Below, piece after piece: positions 22,011-33,015 of a stretch of 42,095 bases of DNA. The notes beneath the pieces were generated by a model. The model did not search any database and had not been told where the DNA came from. It saw nothing but the letters and a program-made list of their open reading frames with translations. Within the stretch, counting starts at the first letter, position 1; each line of letters begins with the position of its first letter. Position numbers and translations under genes: made by a program. The DNA lies in NCBI GenBank assembly GCA_016098155.1, contig JAAAJB010000305.1, positions 1 through 42,095 on the forward strand. Reading direction: 5' to 3'. The stretch comes from Actinomortierella ambigua (Eukaryota > Mortierellomycota > Mortierellomycetes > Mortierellales > Mortierellaceae).

Positions 22011-24644
22011 TCATTTTTTGAGTGAGTGACCATGCATATTCATCCATTCTTCCAACTGCGTCTCGAAAGCTTCATCGCCTTCTTTGCGAGCGAGCTCCAG
22101 CATGATTTCGACCGTGTAAGCATCAGGGCCCGTCCTCCCTGCCTTGGGAACCACATTCTCTGCGGTTACTGGATGGAAGGTCTCTTCCTGCTCCTGCTGC
22201 TGCTGCTGCTGCTGTGGTGGTGGTGGACGTGCCCGTCCCTTCCTCCACGCTTGGAGGCGCTGTGTCTTGTGAGTCCTCCAGTACGCACGGCGTGCAAACG
22301 TCTCATGATGGTGATGATGGTGGTGGTGGTGATCAGGATGCTGACGATGGTCAGCCGGTGCAGCCGTCTCCTCCGTTGATGACATGTCTCCTTGTGCCGA
22401 GTTGTGCGTGCGAGACAATGTGTGATTATCCTTTTCTTCTCCTACTCCTTCTCCCTCTCCTTCTCCATCCTTCTTCATCCATCCCGCCTGCTTCCAGCGA
22501 GCCGACTGCCTCATTTCGTCAAAGATCTCACGCGCAGCCTTGTGTTCGCCCACGTTGACCAGCAGGCGCAAGATTTGGTTAAGTAACACCGTGTTGACGT
22601 CCCTTAGTGAGGGATCAGGGACATTGTTGTCCGTGGTGGCGGTACTTGTCGCTATTGCGCCCATGTGGTGTTTGGAGGAGAGTTGCTGCTGCTGCTGCTG
22701 TTGCCGCCTCCGGATCGCCTGGTATACGCCCGCGACACCATTAACGTCATTCTTGGCCACGTACGCCTGCAATAGGACAGAGAACGTCTCGAGATTCGGC
22801 CCGCCGCTGCCACTGCCGCTACCGCCACCACCCTCATTCAGGCTGTCGTGGAGTTGATGAGAGCTCTTGGACAGAGGCGAATCCTTGTAGTCTCGTGACC
22901 GAGATGGAAGGGGTCGATCCAGTGACATCATGGTCTCCCAGATTTGATCCGCCTTGTCAAACTGTTGGGCCTTGGCGAGGACGTTCATCAAGGTCGTGAG
23001 AAGCACAATGTCGGGCTTCATCCCCGTCTCCTGGAATGCCTGCCAGATTGCCCACACTCGGCCGACCGCTACATTCGGGAACGTTCTGCCGTTGGTAGAG
23101 CAAGCTGGGTCCTTGCCATCTTTTCTTGCCTGAGTAGTAGTCGTGGTGGTGTTGGTGCCAAGACTGGTCGACGACGATGAGGAAGGTGACTTGGGTGCCA
23201 ATGGGTTGATAGACACTTTATGAAAGCCACTGTCGGGAGAAGCAGAAGACGAAGGGCTGCAAGAAGGTGACCTAAGGCTGTCGAGGTCGGATGTTGTTGG
23301 ATGAGTCCAAGGCTGTTGTTGGAGTGTTTCGTGGTTCGCTGGGAAGGCTCCAACCCAGTCCATGAGGATTGTGTACTCTGAGACAAGCAGCCCCGGTAAT
23401 GGTCCTTGGGTCTGCCCCTGTTCCTGGAGGCGAGTGAGATCGAAGGCTGCTGGACCATCACCATCGACAGGCGATCGTGTCTCTAATTGTTTGGCACAAT
23501 GTTCACTGCCGGTGCCACTGTGTCGCTGTTGTCGCTGTCCACTCCGTAGCCAGATGAGATCGGACGCCAATCTGAGGACATGGTCCAGGTGGGCACTCGT
23601 CTTGTCCTGCCGACTGACGGCGAGGAGCAAGGATCGAACATGACGCGGAGGGATCAAGACGGTGCCGTGGTTATGCTGAAGGTCGCTGAGTGACTTGTAC
23701 AGACGCAAAGCGTGATGCAGGATAGCCTCATGCTTCGAGGGGGAAGTCGATGCCGACGACTGGCGAAGATGGTGACCGGTAGTGTATGTGCTGTGCGAGA
23801 CAGATGGTGAACTGGTAGCAAGGACTTTGTTGAACGAGCGATAAAAGTCGGCAAGGGTCTTATTAGTCGATGGCCACGTCTCAATGGGTAATGAGCGGCG
23901 GAGAGTTGGTTCAGGAAACTTCCATAATGAAAATGACTGCACATGTTGCTGTTGCTGCTTCTTCTTCGATGATCGTTGTTGTTGCTGTTGCTGTTGCTGA
24001 TCTGGTTGCTGATCGGGTATAGAGGGTCGACGGCGATTGTTCCTGAGCTGATGCTGGTCGGTGGACAGCGGTTGCGCTGAACTTGAGGTGGACGACCGTG
24101 TAGATCGATCTGTGTCGCCAATCTGCTCTTCGCGAAGAGCCGCACAACTCGAGACCATGGCTCGCCTTGACGTTGACAAGGGCCGCCGAGCATGGTGCAC
24201 TGGAAGTGTCAATGTCTTGGAGGTACGAGCGGCGAAGGACTGTACGAGGGCTATGGGCGACGCTTGGGAAACAGGGTTCGCATGGATGGCGAGGCTTCCT
24301 GCGCTTCCTCTAGTGCCTTGTCTGCGGTGGGCAGGACAATAAAGATGCCGCGACGAGTATTGAATGACAGCATCCCAGAGCCGCGACCAGTCGTGCTGCT
24401 GATGAGGTAAGGGGAATGGGTTGAGTCCTCCACCGCCGGTTTGCCGTCCATGGCGCGAATGTCCTTGAAAGAGACCATGCCTAGGAAACAACCTCGGCAT
24501 GGCTTCTTTGTTTGGTGTCCTGATGGCAGACTGATTGTGAGGAAGGATGGGGTAGGGAAAGAAGAAGACGGACGGAAGAGGGCCCTCCTTCTCAAGCTCT
24601 CGCTTTCTCTCTTTTTTTTTTGTCCGCCTCGGAGCCGAGCACAT
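22011..24644 (-). CDS. PPR-like, glutamine-rich, probably mitochondrial protein
   Basis: A long uninterrupted minus-strand frame. The first ATG is at 24644 (877 residues), but the ATG at 24500 (about 829 residues, starting MPRLFPRHGLF) is an equally good start and more presequence-like. The N-terminal region is basic and Ser/Arg-rich with RRPLSTSRRAM, typical of mitochondrial targeting. Helical hairpin repeats in the second half resemble pentatricopeptide units: AIWQAFQETGMKPDIVLLTT, then NLETFSVLLQAYVAKNDVNG, then NTVLLNQILRLLVNVGEHKA, then a last unit with DAYTVEIMLELARKEGDEAF before the stop. Between them are polyglutamine runs, a nine-His run and Ser/Gly-rich linkers, encoded by CAG/CAA and CAC/CAT microsatellites. 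PPR proteins bind organellar RNA; the target here is unknown. A different frame over the first 400 bp also looks protein-like (see findings), so the 5' end may need revision. Confidence 0.75.
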   Translation of the reverse strand: MCSAPRRTKKKERKRELEKEGPLPSVFFFPYPILPHNQSAIRTPNKEAMPRLFPRHGLFQGHSRHGRQTGGGGLNPFPLPHQQHDWSRLWDAVIQYSSRHLYCPAHRRQGTRGSAGSLAIHANPVSQASPIALVQSFAARTSKTLTLPVHHARRPLSTSRRAMVSSCAALREEQIGDTDRSTRSSTSSSAQPLSTDQHQLRNNRRRPSIPDQQPDQQQQQQQQRSSKKKQQQQHVQSFSLWKFPEPTLRRSLPIETWPSTNKTLADFYRSFNKVLATSSPSVSHSTYTTGHHLRQSSASTSPSKHEAILHHALRLYKSLSDLQHNHGTVLIPPRHVRSLLLAVSRQDKTSAHLDHVLRLASDLIWLRSGQRQQRHSGTGSEHCAKQLETRSPVDGDGPAAFDLTRLQEQGQTQGPLPGLLVSEYTILMDWVGAFPANHETLQQQPWTHPTTSDLDSLRSPSCSPSSSASPDSGFHKVSINPLAPKSPSSSSSTSLGTNTTTTTTQARKDGKDPACSTNGRTFPNVAVGRVWAIWQAFQETGMKPDIVLLTTLMNVLAKAQQFDKADQIWETMMSLDRPLPSRSRDYKDSPLSKSSHQLHDSLNEGGGGSGSGSGGPNLETFSVLLQAYVAKNDVNGVAGVYQAIRRRQQQQQQQLSSKHHMGAIATSTATTDNNVPDPSLRDVNTVLLNQILRLLVNVGEHKAAREIFDEMRQSARWKQAGWMKKDGEGEGEGVGEEKDNHTLSRTHNSAQGDMSSTEETAAPADHRQHPDHHHHHHHHHETFARRAYWRTHKTQRLQAWRKGRARPPPPQQQQQQQEQEETFHPVTAENVVPKAGRTGPDAYTVEIMLELARKEGDEAFETQLEEWMNMHGHSLKK

Positions 24645-25195
24645 TGGTGGAGCCAAAGAATGCCCGCTTGGGTGGCTTGCGCGTAAATGTGCCTCTGTGT
24701 TGTTGTGGATCAGAGATCAGATCGGTTTTCGGGCCTTGGGGGAGGGGTGAAGGGGAGGCGGTAGGTGCAAAGTTCCTCTTGTTGAAAGCAGTGGACCTAT
24801 GTGCTGTGCTACAACGCGTAAATGTACTCTCCTACTATGCTTCGAGCTTTCAAGATGAAGCAATGCTATTTGCGTGCACTTGGGCAACAGCGGAGGGGGA
24901 GAAATGGAGCCTTTCAAAGAATGTTCATATCTTTGAAGCTCTATTTTCACTTTACGGCTATTTCGCTGACTCTTACCTACCAAAATAGAGTGAGGAGGGA
25001 CTATGGGTGCCACTCATACAGTGCAGAGAGACTCAGGCCCTTGAGCAGCGTTTGTATCTACTTGATACGTCTACATGGGACAAGACTAGATTGAAGGGCC
25101 TGCCCCCCAAGGGTGACTGGCAAAAATTCGCCCCTCTGTATTTTACTTAGCGCTGGCTGGAGGTTAGCGAAACTTCCTCTTTTGACAATTTAATC
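24645..25195. promoter_or_regulatory. Divergent promoter region of the PPR and eS25 genes
   Basis: 551 bp separate the PPR-like gene (-) from the eS25 start (+). No clear TATA element was found. Frames of up to 122 codons exist on both strands with no family resemblance. Confidence 0.4.
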
Positions 25196-26967
25196 ATGGT
25201 GCGTCTCACATACGCCAGGATACATCCGCCGTGGAGTGCATCCATCCATCTATCGGCAGCGGCATTCTTTTGCCTTTGTCGGCCTGAAAGCACACCTCAA
25301 GCACCATTCTTATCGCCAACCAGCACCATGCGCGAAGAGAGACCATCATCGGCAGCAGTTTCTATCAGTGGAACCGGGCATCAGGACCTCTGAACGAGCG
25401 GGAGATGGAGAGAGAGAGAGATGGACAGAACTTCGTCTATTCTCCAGGGAGAGACTATTTCTTTTCCAGCCTCGTCCTGGCTCTCTCTTACATCCTCCGT
25501 GAGCTCCCTTCAACATAACGACATCGACCTCTGAGGCCGCACACCCGGAGGAGAGGCGATGTTTTCAGCAATCGTTGGAGATCCTTTTGCAATCAACGAA
25601 CCAACAATGGCGTCACTAGGCTCCTGCGTGCTTCGGAAGACTTTGTGCTGGTCGTGTGAACCAAGGCAGCTTCTGTCAAAAAGCCAAAGTTGGACGAGGG
25701 AGGACACATCAACATCAGCACTTGCCAGGTTGTTCACGAGCGGGCATCTTCAGCGTCGGCGCAGTGTCTCCCTGAGGCACCAACAGCAACACTACCAGAG
25801 TCCTTTGAACGACTGGGCAAGGGCATCATACTACCATCTCATCCTTCGGTCATCAGCGTTGTCGTTTTGGAGTGAAAAGGCATTTCGACGAATGAATGCC
25901 CACTTTTCTCAGCGGTCGGTTGGCATTGGGCAAGCAAAGGGACTTGAAGGGCGATGGGCCTTTGGACGGTGTCGCATGGCTTGTCAGTTTCTGGAGAGAC
26001 GTCTTGCAGGGGGTTCAAAGAGGGACGGCATCACCGGTCCAACAACTACAGGCGTACGCTAGCGTCGGTTCAGCAACACTGCACAAGAAGAGCGTTTGCT
26101 TTTTCCATTAAGCGTCGGCTTCTTTCTTTGTGTCTGCGTGTGCTGCTCGACCTTGCGGTTCTGCTATGTGCTTTTGTTTCGTGGAGCTAGACTCTCGTCA
26201 TGGACCCCTTGGCTGTCCTTTTACGGATTGACAGCATATGTTGCTGTTTGTTAGTCCCTTTGCTTTTCCAATACCAATGACTATCCGACGTCCAGGATCA
26301 CCCAACCAACGACCAGTACAAAACAGTTTTTGCCTTTCAACAACTCTCTTCGTGCACAGGACCCCTTCGGCGTGTGCTTTCCATTTCCACTCCTATCCAC
26401 AAAGCATGCTGTTGCTTTGGTTTTTTTTACAGCGAGCCAATATTTTTTTTACTTACATTACTCTTTCTCGATATTTTTTCTATTCTACAGGCCAAAAAGG
26501 ACGTTGCCGCCAAGCCCTCGTCGTCTTCGGGTGGAAAGAACAAGAAGAAGGTACGGTGTCTTTCAGAATGTCCAGATCAATCAACTGTGTGCAGGCAATC
26601 CTATCCTTCGGGGGCGGTAATGACGGAGAAGAACTCTTGCTTACCCTCTTTTCTTGTCTTTGTCTTCATTTTATCGTGTGAGTAGAAGTGGTCCAAGGGT
26701 AAGGTTAAGGACAAGGCCAACAACCAGGTCGTCCTCGACAAGCCCACCTTCGACAAGCTCATGAAGGAGGTCCCCACCTACAAGCTGGTCTCTCCCTCCG
26801 TCTTGGTTGACCGTCTCCGCATCAACGGCTCTCTTGCCCGTGTTGCCATCCGCGAGCTCGCCAAGCAGGGTCTCATTGTCCCCGTCTCCACCCACGGCGC
26901 CCAGTTGATCTACACCCGCGCCACCGGCGTTGAGGAGGACAAGAAGGCCGCCAAGGCTGATGCCTAA
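25196..26967 (+). CDS. RPS25: 40S ribosomal protein eS25
   Basis: Small-subunit ribosomal protein. Exon 2 (26491-26550) gives the Lys/Ala/Ser-rich N-terminus [20 protein letters not shown]. Exon 3 (26686-26967) gives the conserved body: [51 protein letters not shown], and [12 protein letters not shown]. The phase is fixed at both junctions. The start exon is inferred: the only fitting upstream codon I found is ATG 25196-25198, immediately followed by a GTGCGT donor, so exon 1 would be the start codon alone and intron 1 would be 1292 bp. Total 114 residues, normal for eS25. Exons 2 and 3 are very secure; the exon 1 choice is about even odds. A 167-codon frame inside intron 1 (25559-26062) has no recognisable family. 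Confidence 0.85.
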
Positions 26968-27369
26968 ACGCATTTTGTTTTTTTCAGTCTCTAGCAACAT
27001 CTTTTTTCAATTCTCTTTCTGCTCGAGGAGAACACCAAAAAGAATGAACTTGTCATAAAAACATCCATCTCTTGTATCTTGTTTCTGTGCGAATAATGTA
27101 GTCGTTCTAAAGTGAGCACGTTCTCTTTGAGTCTATATCCTGCTCAGTGTGTACTGAGTGGTGGAGCGAGATGGGCCCTCAAACAAAAGTCTCCACAAAG
27201 TCTTCATTCTGTGGGTTGGATATCCACAAGGGCGGGCGGAGCGGCAGGATATTCAACCGGGGGGTCACGATTGTCACGTGTTTTGGCTCTTCTTATATAC
27301 GGAACTTGGTTCCACTTTACTTTTTCTCCAATACTCTCCTGTCTTCCCCACTCTCCTGTATATTCAACC
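26968..27369. other. Intergenic region between eS25 and nitronate monooxygenase
   Basis: Contains the 3' untranslated region of eS25 (T-rich, with AATAATG near 27092) and the promoter of the next gene, listed separately. No gene is seen in it. Confidence 0.6.
27275..27300 (+). promoter_or_regulatory. E-box (CACGTG) and TATA-like element before the NMO gene
   Basis: CACGTG lies at 27275-27280 and TATATAC at 27294-27300, about 70-95 bp before the ATG at 27370. CACGTG is the core site of basic helix-loop-helix factors such as fungal Cbf1, Pho4 and sterol regulators. Regulation through it is inference from the position. Confidence 0.4.
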
Positions 27370-29205
<1,836 letters not shown>

Positions 29206-30475
29206 AGAGAATAGTAATATTTAAAAGAAACTCAAACAAGCTGCAGACCAGCAAAAAGTGGCCAAATTTAGAGGCGCGTCCTAGTAGTATATCAAGTCAT
29301 TCTAGGCAATGAAAAAAGCACACGGTTGTCTTTTGAGAGGATACCTTTCAAAGTTATCTAACCCTTGTGATTTTTCGCGGGGAATGACTTGGAAATGAAT
29401 AATTCAGGGGCCACACCATTGGCACACCATCGAAGTGGCTGCGCTTGGACATTCGCATTTCCTCTCACCCACATGCTCAACCGTCGACATTCCGCCACGG
29501 TCAGTTTCTTCTAGAAGACCCGTGACCGCAAGTATGAGAGGAAAGAACACCTACATATAAATGCAAAGGACGACCCAGTTTTCTATCTGGAAAGTCTGTG
29601 TGCGTGCGATTGTGAGCACTCTGTGTGTAGCTTCGTTTGCAACTCAAAGAATCCAAAGGTCGTGAACCACGTGATCAGACCGGGATCGAAGCTCAGTTTT
29701 TGCTTGGCCTGCACAATAATCTTTGCTGCGCGCTCGAGCACCACATATGAGACACCCTGTTTGCATCAGGCCGCCTGGAACCACCGACAATAACAACGTG
29801 GGGTTTTTCGCTTGGCTGAGCGGATGGTATTGCTGCCTTGCGAGATGTGTTTTATATTAAAATGATAATGGAGATGGGGATGCAGAAGAAGAGGACGAAC
29901 AACAAGTTTATATGCTCTCTCTCTCTCTCTCTCTCTCTCCCAATCCGTCCCCGATCCTTCCAACCGCAATGGCAAGGTCAAATTTTGAGGCTCCTTTCTT
30001 CTTCTTTATTAAACAGCACGTACACACATGTGTAAAGGAGATCAAATACACTGGGAACGGCACGGGTGGCTTTCAACTCTATCTCCACTTGGCTGTGGCC
30101 GATCACCAAAGCAGGATAGAAATATAACGCATGTCATCGTGGGGTTCAATATTCACACAGGATTTGGTACAGAGGAACATCAACAAGTGCGAGAAAGACG
30201 AAAAGCAATATACATATTGGAGTTGGAGTTTACAAGCAAAGGAGACGAAACAGTTAATAGAGAGAAAATAATACAGCGGCACCCTGCTGAGGGACTCGGT
30301 GCTCTGAACTCTATTCCTTGGAGCGAATTATCGGTGGTACCGGGGCGGCACCCAGGAACAGAGGCTATTGCCTCTCAGCCAGCGCAGAATGCACTCCTTA
30401 CCAGAGTATGGCCCCATGGGGTGGCGGTAGAAATCAAAGAAGTCTCCCAGCAGATCTCACACAAACGAGAGATAA
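29206..30475. other. Intergenic region leading into the accessory island
   Basis: No recognisable gene. It contains a CT dinucleotide run (29915-29939) and a 173-codon plus-strand frame (30028-30549) without known features, whose end overlaps the fragment at 30476. Confidence 0.5.
29915..29939. repeat. (CT)12 microsatellite
   Basis: About twelve CT units in tandem, with no gene attached; likely length-variable. Confidence 0.9.
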
Positions 30476-30742
30476 TTGATCGAACGATATTTCTCCTCTG
30501 GTATGACAGCCCGCAAGAATGGCAAAGCTGGGATTCAATCTGCAGTTAAGCTCCTTTTGTACGAAGAAATCCAGGCTCATGTCAATGCTCTCCGCCAGAA
30601 GGACTTCGATCCAGCAGTCTATGCGACAAAAGGCTATCTACCTTGTCAAGAACGAGGCGAGCCATGCCAGTCAGCAAGTCCAAAGGTGATGAGTCGACTT
30701 AGCACCAACTTTGACGCCTCATTCGGTGACGTCATCGAATGA
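30476..30742 (+). pseudogene. Truncated fragment, possibly of a Fanzor/TnpB-type protein
   Basis: A plus-strand frame with a strongly protein-like core (AVKLLLYEEIQAHVNALRQK, then FDPAVYATKGYL), which loses that character after about 30645 and ends at 30742. From memory, similar sequence occurs ahead of the nuclease core in repeated Mortierella proteins that I associate with Fanzor (eukaryotic TnpB-like) elements. I could not verify this. No RuvC-like core or zinc ribbon follows, so if the link is right this is a dead fragment. Alternatively it is the start of an unrelated hypothetical gene. Confidence 0.35.
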
Positions 30743-30744
30743 GG
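30717..30744. promoter_or_regulatory. 28-bp near-perfect palindrome centred on TGACGTCA
   Basis: Nine-base arms CCTCATTCG and CGAATGAGG flank a TGACGTCA core, which is the full CRE/ATF site; only one base pair of the whole 28 is mismatched. A second, 10-bp palindrome TGAGGCCTCA overlaps its right end (30740-30749). It lies about 80-105 bp upstream of the ATG at 30822, so it could be a bZIP-factor site for that gene. Confidence 0.45.
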
Positions 30745-30821
30745 CCTCACAGGCGCCACGTAATGACTTTTAGACCTCTTAATTTCAATGCACAACTCCA
30801 CACTCGTCGCACAACTCCATC

Positions 30822-31544
30822 ATGGCTCAAGTGTTCTCCACACCTCTATCTGATGATCTACCTACGTCATTCACATCGTTATTTATCATTCGGCATCTCT
30901 CCACTGCCCAAACCGTTTTGATCTTGTTAGCCATCCTTTCTTTTGCTGCCACTTATTTTCCAGGTTTCCTCGTCTTCATTTTTACAAAGTTTGGCTATGG
31001 GCACCTGATTCCCTCTATTCCTTCTATCGCAACTATAACCCAAGCGATCGATGTTGGAACGGCAGTCTCTGCAGCCCTCTTGGACAAGATAGGTCTCATG
31101 TTCGGCTCCATCACTGACACCATCCTGGGATGGAAGGACAAAGTGACATTTCGCATGCATTATCTTAAATTGGAGCGTATGTTGGTCCAGGAGAGACTGG
31201 ATCCAACAATGCAGGTTGTGGTCAGATCGGAATTTGACGATCTTGTTCGGGACAACGCCGACCGTAAAGTGAAGATCGATGTCCAAGACACTATGCTCGC
31301 CACCCAAACGCGTCAGCTTGCCACCCAAACGCGTCAGCTTGCCACCCAAACGCGTCAGCTTGCCGATCAAAAGCGTCGCATTGCCGATCAAAGGTGTCTC
31401 ATTGCCGCTCAAAAGCGTCTCATTGTCGCTCAAAAGCGTCAGTTCACCGCTCAAAAGCGTCAGATCGCTCATCAACAATCTCAGCTCCAAACGCATGGTC
31501 AGCAAATCGAGGAGCTACAAAGATTGATATCAACCTTCATATAA
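30822..31544 (+). CDS. Membrane-anchored protein with tandem-heptad coiled coil
   Basis: An intact single-exon frame of 240 residues with a good start (ATCATGG context). I do not recognise the family. Residues about 30-56 form one strong hydrophobic segment (TVLILLAILSFAATYFPGFL and on), with a second weaker one around 66-98. A charged, amphipathic region follows (100-157). Residues 159-235 are eleven consecutive heptads: three identical LATQTRQ units, then diverging LADQKRR, IADQRCL, IAAQKRL, IVAQKRQ, FTAQKRQ, IAHQQSQ, LQTHGQQ, IEELQRL. Leu/Ile at every seventh position predicts a parallel oligomeric coiled coil or membrane tether. It lies in the accessory island between broken sequences, with a palindromic CRE upstream. 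The function is unknown. It could be a lineage-specific gene or an incomplete piece of a larger one. Confidence 0.6.
   Translation: MAQVFSTPLSDDLPTSFTSLFIIRHLSTAQTVLILLAILSFAATYFPGFLVFIFTKFGYGHLIPSIPSIATITQAIDVGTAVSAALLDKIGLMFGSITDTILGWKDKVTFRMHYLKLERMLVQERLDPTMQVVVRSEFDDLVRDNADRKVKIDVQDTMLATQTRQLATQTRQLATQTRQLADQKRRIADQRCLIAAQKRLIVAQKRQFTAQKRQIAHQQSQLQTHGQQIEELQRLISTFI
31296..31358 (+). repeat. Three exact 21-bp tandem repeats coding one heptad each
   Basis: Three 21-base units (GCCACCCAAACGCGTCAG plus a Leu codon), differing only in the third base of the first Leu codon, followed by diverged units to about 31528. The unit length equals one heptad, so copy-number change keeps the frame and lengthens the coiled coil. 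Confidence 0.9.
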
Positions 31545-32100
31545 TCAGCATCGTCAGATACCTGCACAAGAACAGATTTGTTCCTTTTCACCTGCACCCT
31601 CTTTGTGCCAATATACACAGAGCTATTTGTTCTGAATCCATTACATTGCGCTTGGATTGTGTGCGCCCCTTTTTTTACTCCCTTCTTGATGTCGAATGGG
31701 CCCCCTTCCTTCTTGGAGTCTCTTTCGGGAGACTGTACATCGCAAAAATTGACGCTCTCTCTTTCGAGTGATAACAACTAAATTATGAGTGTCTCTCTTC
31801 AAGATGAGAGTGGAATAAAGGGTATGTGCCACATGGTTTGGGTTTGGGTGGAGTTGAAAAGCTGTTCCTCTTTTGACCAGTTTTAAATGGTGTGCACCAT
31901 ACTGGCGAACCCTCACACCATCGAGTTGGGAGGTTGAATCGACGCGGAATGCAAATCAAGGTTGCACAAATGGGTGCATGTCTCAACAAAAACAAATAAA
32001 GGCGACAAGCGACATTCCACTTTGTACACTGATCAGATCAGAAGGACTTGTCTCCTATTCTTTATAACTGAAAGTCCACCTTGTTTCGATATTTATTCAC
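31545..32100. other. Intergenic region within the accessory island
   Basis: No recognisable gene. Frames up to 125 codons (31394-31771) overlap the heptad gene in another frame and are shadows of it. The stretch from about 31790 to 32060 shows nothing that I can assign. Confidence 0.5.
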
Positions 32101-32487
32101 TTGTATCTATGGGCCTGGAGTCTTGAACATCATCCCGGGTGCACTCAGACAAGCTCTCCCGCGAGTTTGTGGGACGTTACAGCAGTGGTAGAAAGAGTGA
32201 GAGTAATCCGACCCATCAGAACTAATGTAACTACGGCGACCAGGAGTATGACTCAGAACGCAGGTGATATCCATGCAGCTGGTGATGAATCTTCGCAGTT
32301 GAATGTCGTCCCTGAACCTGCGATATAATCTGCCCCACTATCTCCTATTGTCAGCGAGACACCTGCTGTCAATGAGGCACTGGCTGATGCTCCTCTATCG
32401 CTAGCAGGGCTCTTCGAGGTTCCTTCTCACGAGCTTTCTAAGCGTTTTGCCGATGCAGGTGCAGGACTCCGACTCGCCCGACCGTGA
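32101..32487 (+). pseudogene. Coding-like frame interrupted by an in-frame TAA
   Basis: One frame reads as plausible protein for about 75 codons, meets TAA at 32326-32328, and continues in the same frame for another 52 codons (with PLSLAGLFEVPSHELSKRFA) to TGA at 32485-32487. Composition on both sides is similar (Ala/Pro/Glu/Ser-rich), which suggests one former gene broken by a point mutation. I do not recognise the family. The upstream limit is arbitrary. No splice pair that would remove the stop was evident. Confidence 0.3.
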
Positions 32488-32574
32488 TTCGCAAGACTCA
32501 GACACTCTTTATTTTTGGAACTATTTAACCATTTTGATCGCGGCAGACCGTCGAGTCGGGTCTTTGAGAATCGC

Positions 32575-33015
32575 TGCAGCTAGTACCTGATTTGTGGCAG
32601 CCAAGTTCTTAGCGACGCTATACTGGAGCAGAGTTCAGTATCGCTGGATTGTTCACTCGACATCTTATTTTACTCTACTGATGAAGTGATGCATTAGAGT
32701 TAGTACGAGAGGAACAATAATCTTAGTATTTAGGCCCTATTTGAGCAGGGTAATGGTCCGAAGCTATCATCCATTGTACTATAGTTGAACGCCTCAAAGA
32801 CGATTGCCGCCTTTCCGATACTTTGTCGAATACAAGTAGAGCACTCTGCTGCTCCCGATCACATTTTGGTAGGGTGAGCGGAACGGCTTGTCCATGTGCC
32901 CTGCGCATGAAAATTTTACTCCGTCACAGACAACTTCAATTGAAGAGGGTGTTGTAAGCGGTAGAGTAGCCTTGTTGCTACGATCCACTGTGATCTAGCC
33001 CGTTGCTCGAGCTGC
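32575..33015 (+). rRNA. Diverged fragment of the 3' end of 28S (LSU) rRNA; rDNA pseudogene
   Basis: Colinear matches to the last ~500 bases of nuclear 28S rRNA, recognised by eye: TTGTGGCAGCCAAG (about 32591-32604); GGATTGTTCAC (32646-32656); CTACTGATGAA (32675-32685); the sarcin-ricin loop AGTACGAGAGGAAC, intact, at 32702-32715; CGAAGCTATCATCC (about 32759-32772); TGAACGCCTC (32786-32795); and GTTGTAAGCGGTAGAGTAGC followed by CTTGTTGCTACGATC (about 32951-32985). Between the anchors the sequence is heavily substituted. One interval, between the second and third anchors, is shortened by roughly 40 bases. The 5' two-thirds of 28S, the 5.8S and the 18S are absent. It is therefore not a working rRNA gene but an old, truncated copy in the accessory island. 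Boundaries are approximate. Confidence 0.8.

Noticed and set aside
25559..26062. 167-codon frame in eS25 intron 1
   Set aside because: No recognisable family and no splice joining to the ribosomal protein; I also looked for C/D-box snoRNA motifs in this intron and saw none.
32723..32988. Minus-strand frames across the rRNA-like fragment
   Set aside because: They are the antisense of the rRNA-like sequence and have no protein features.
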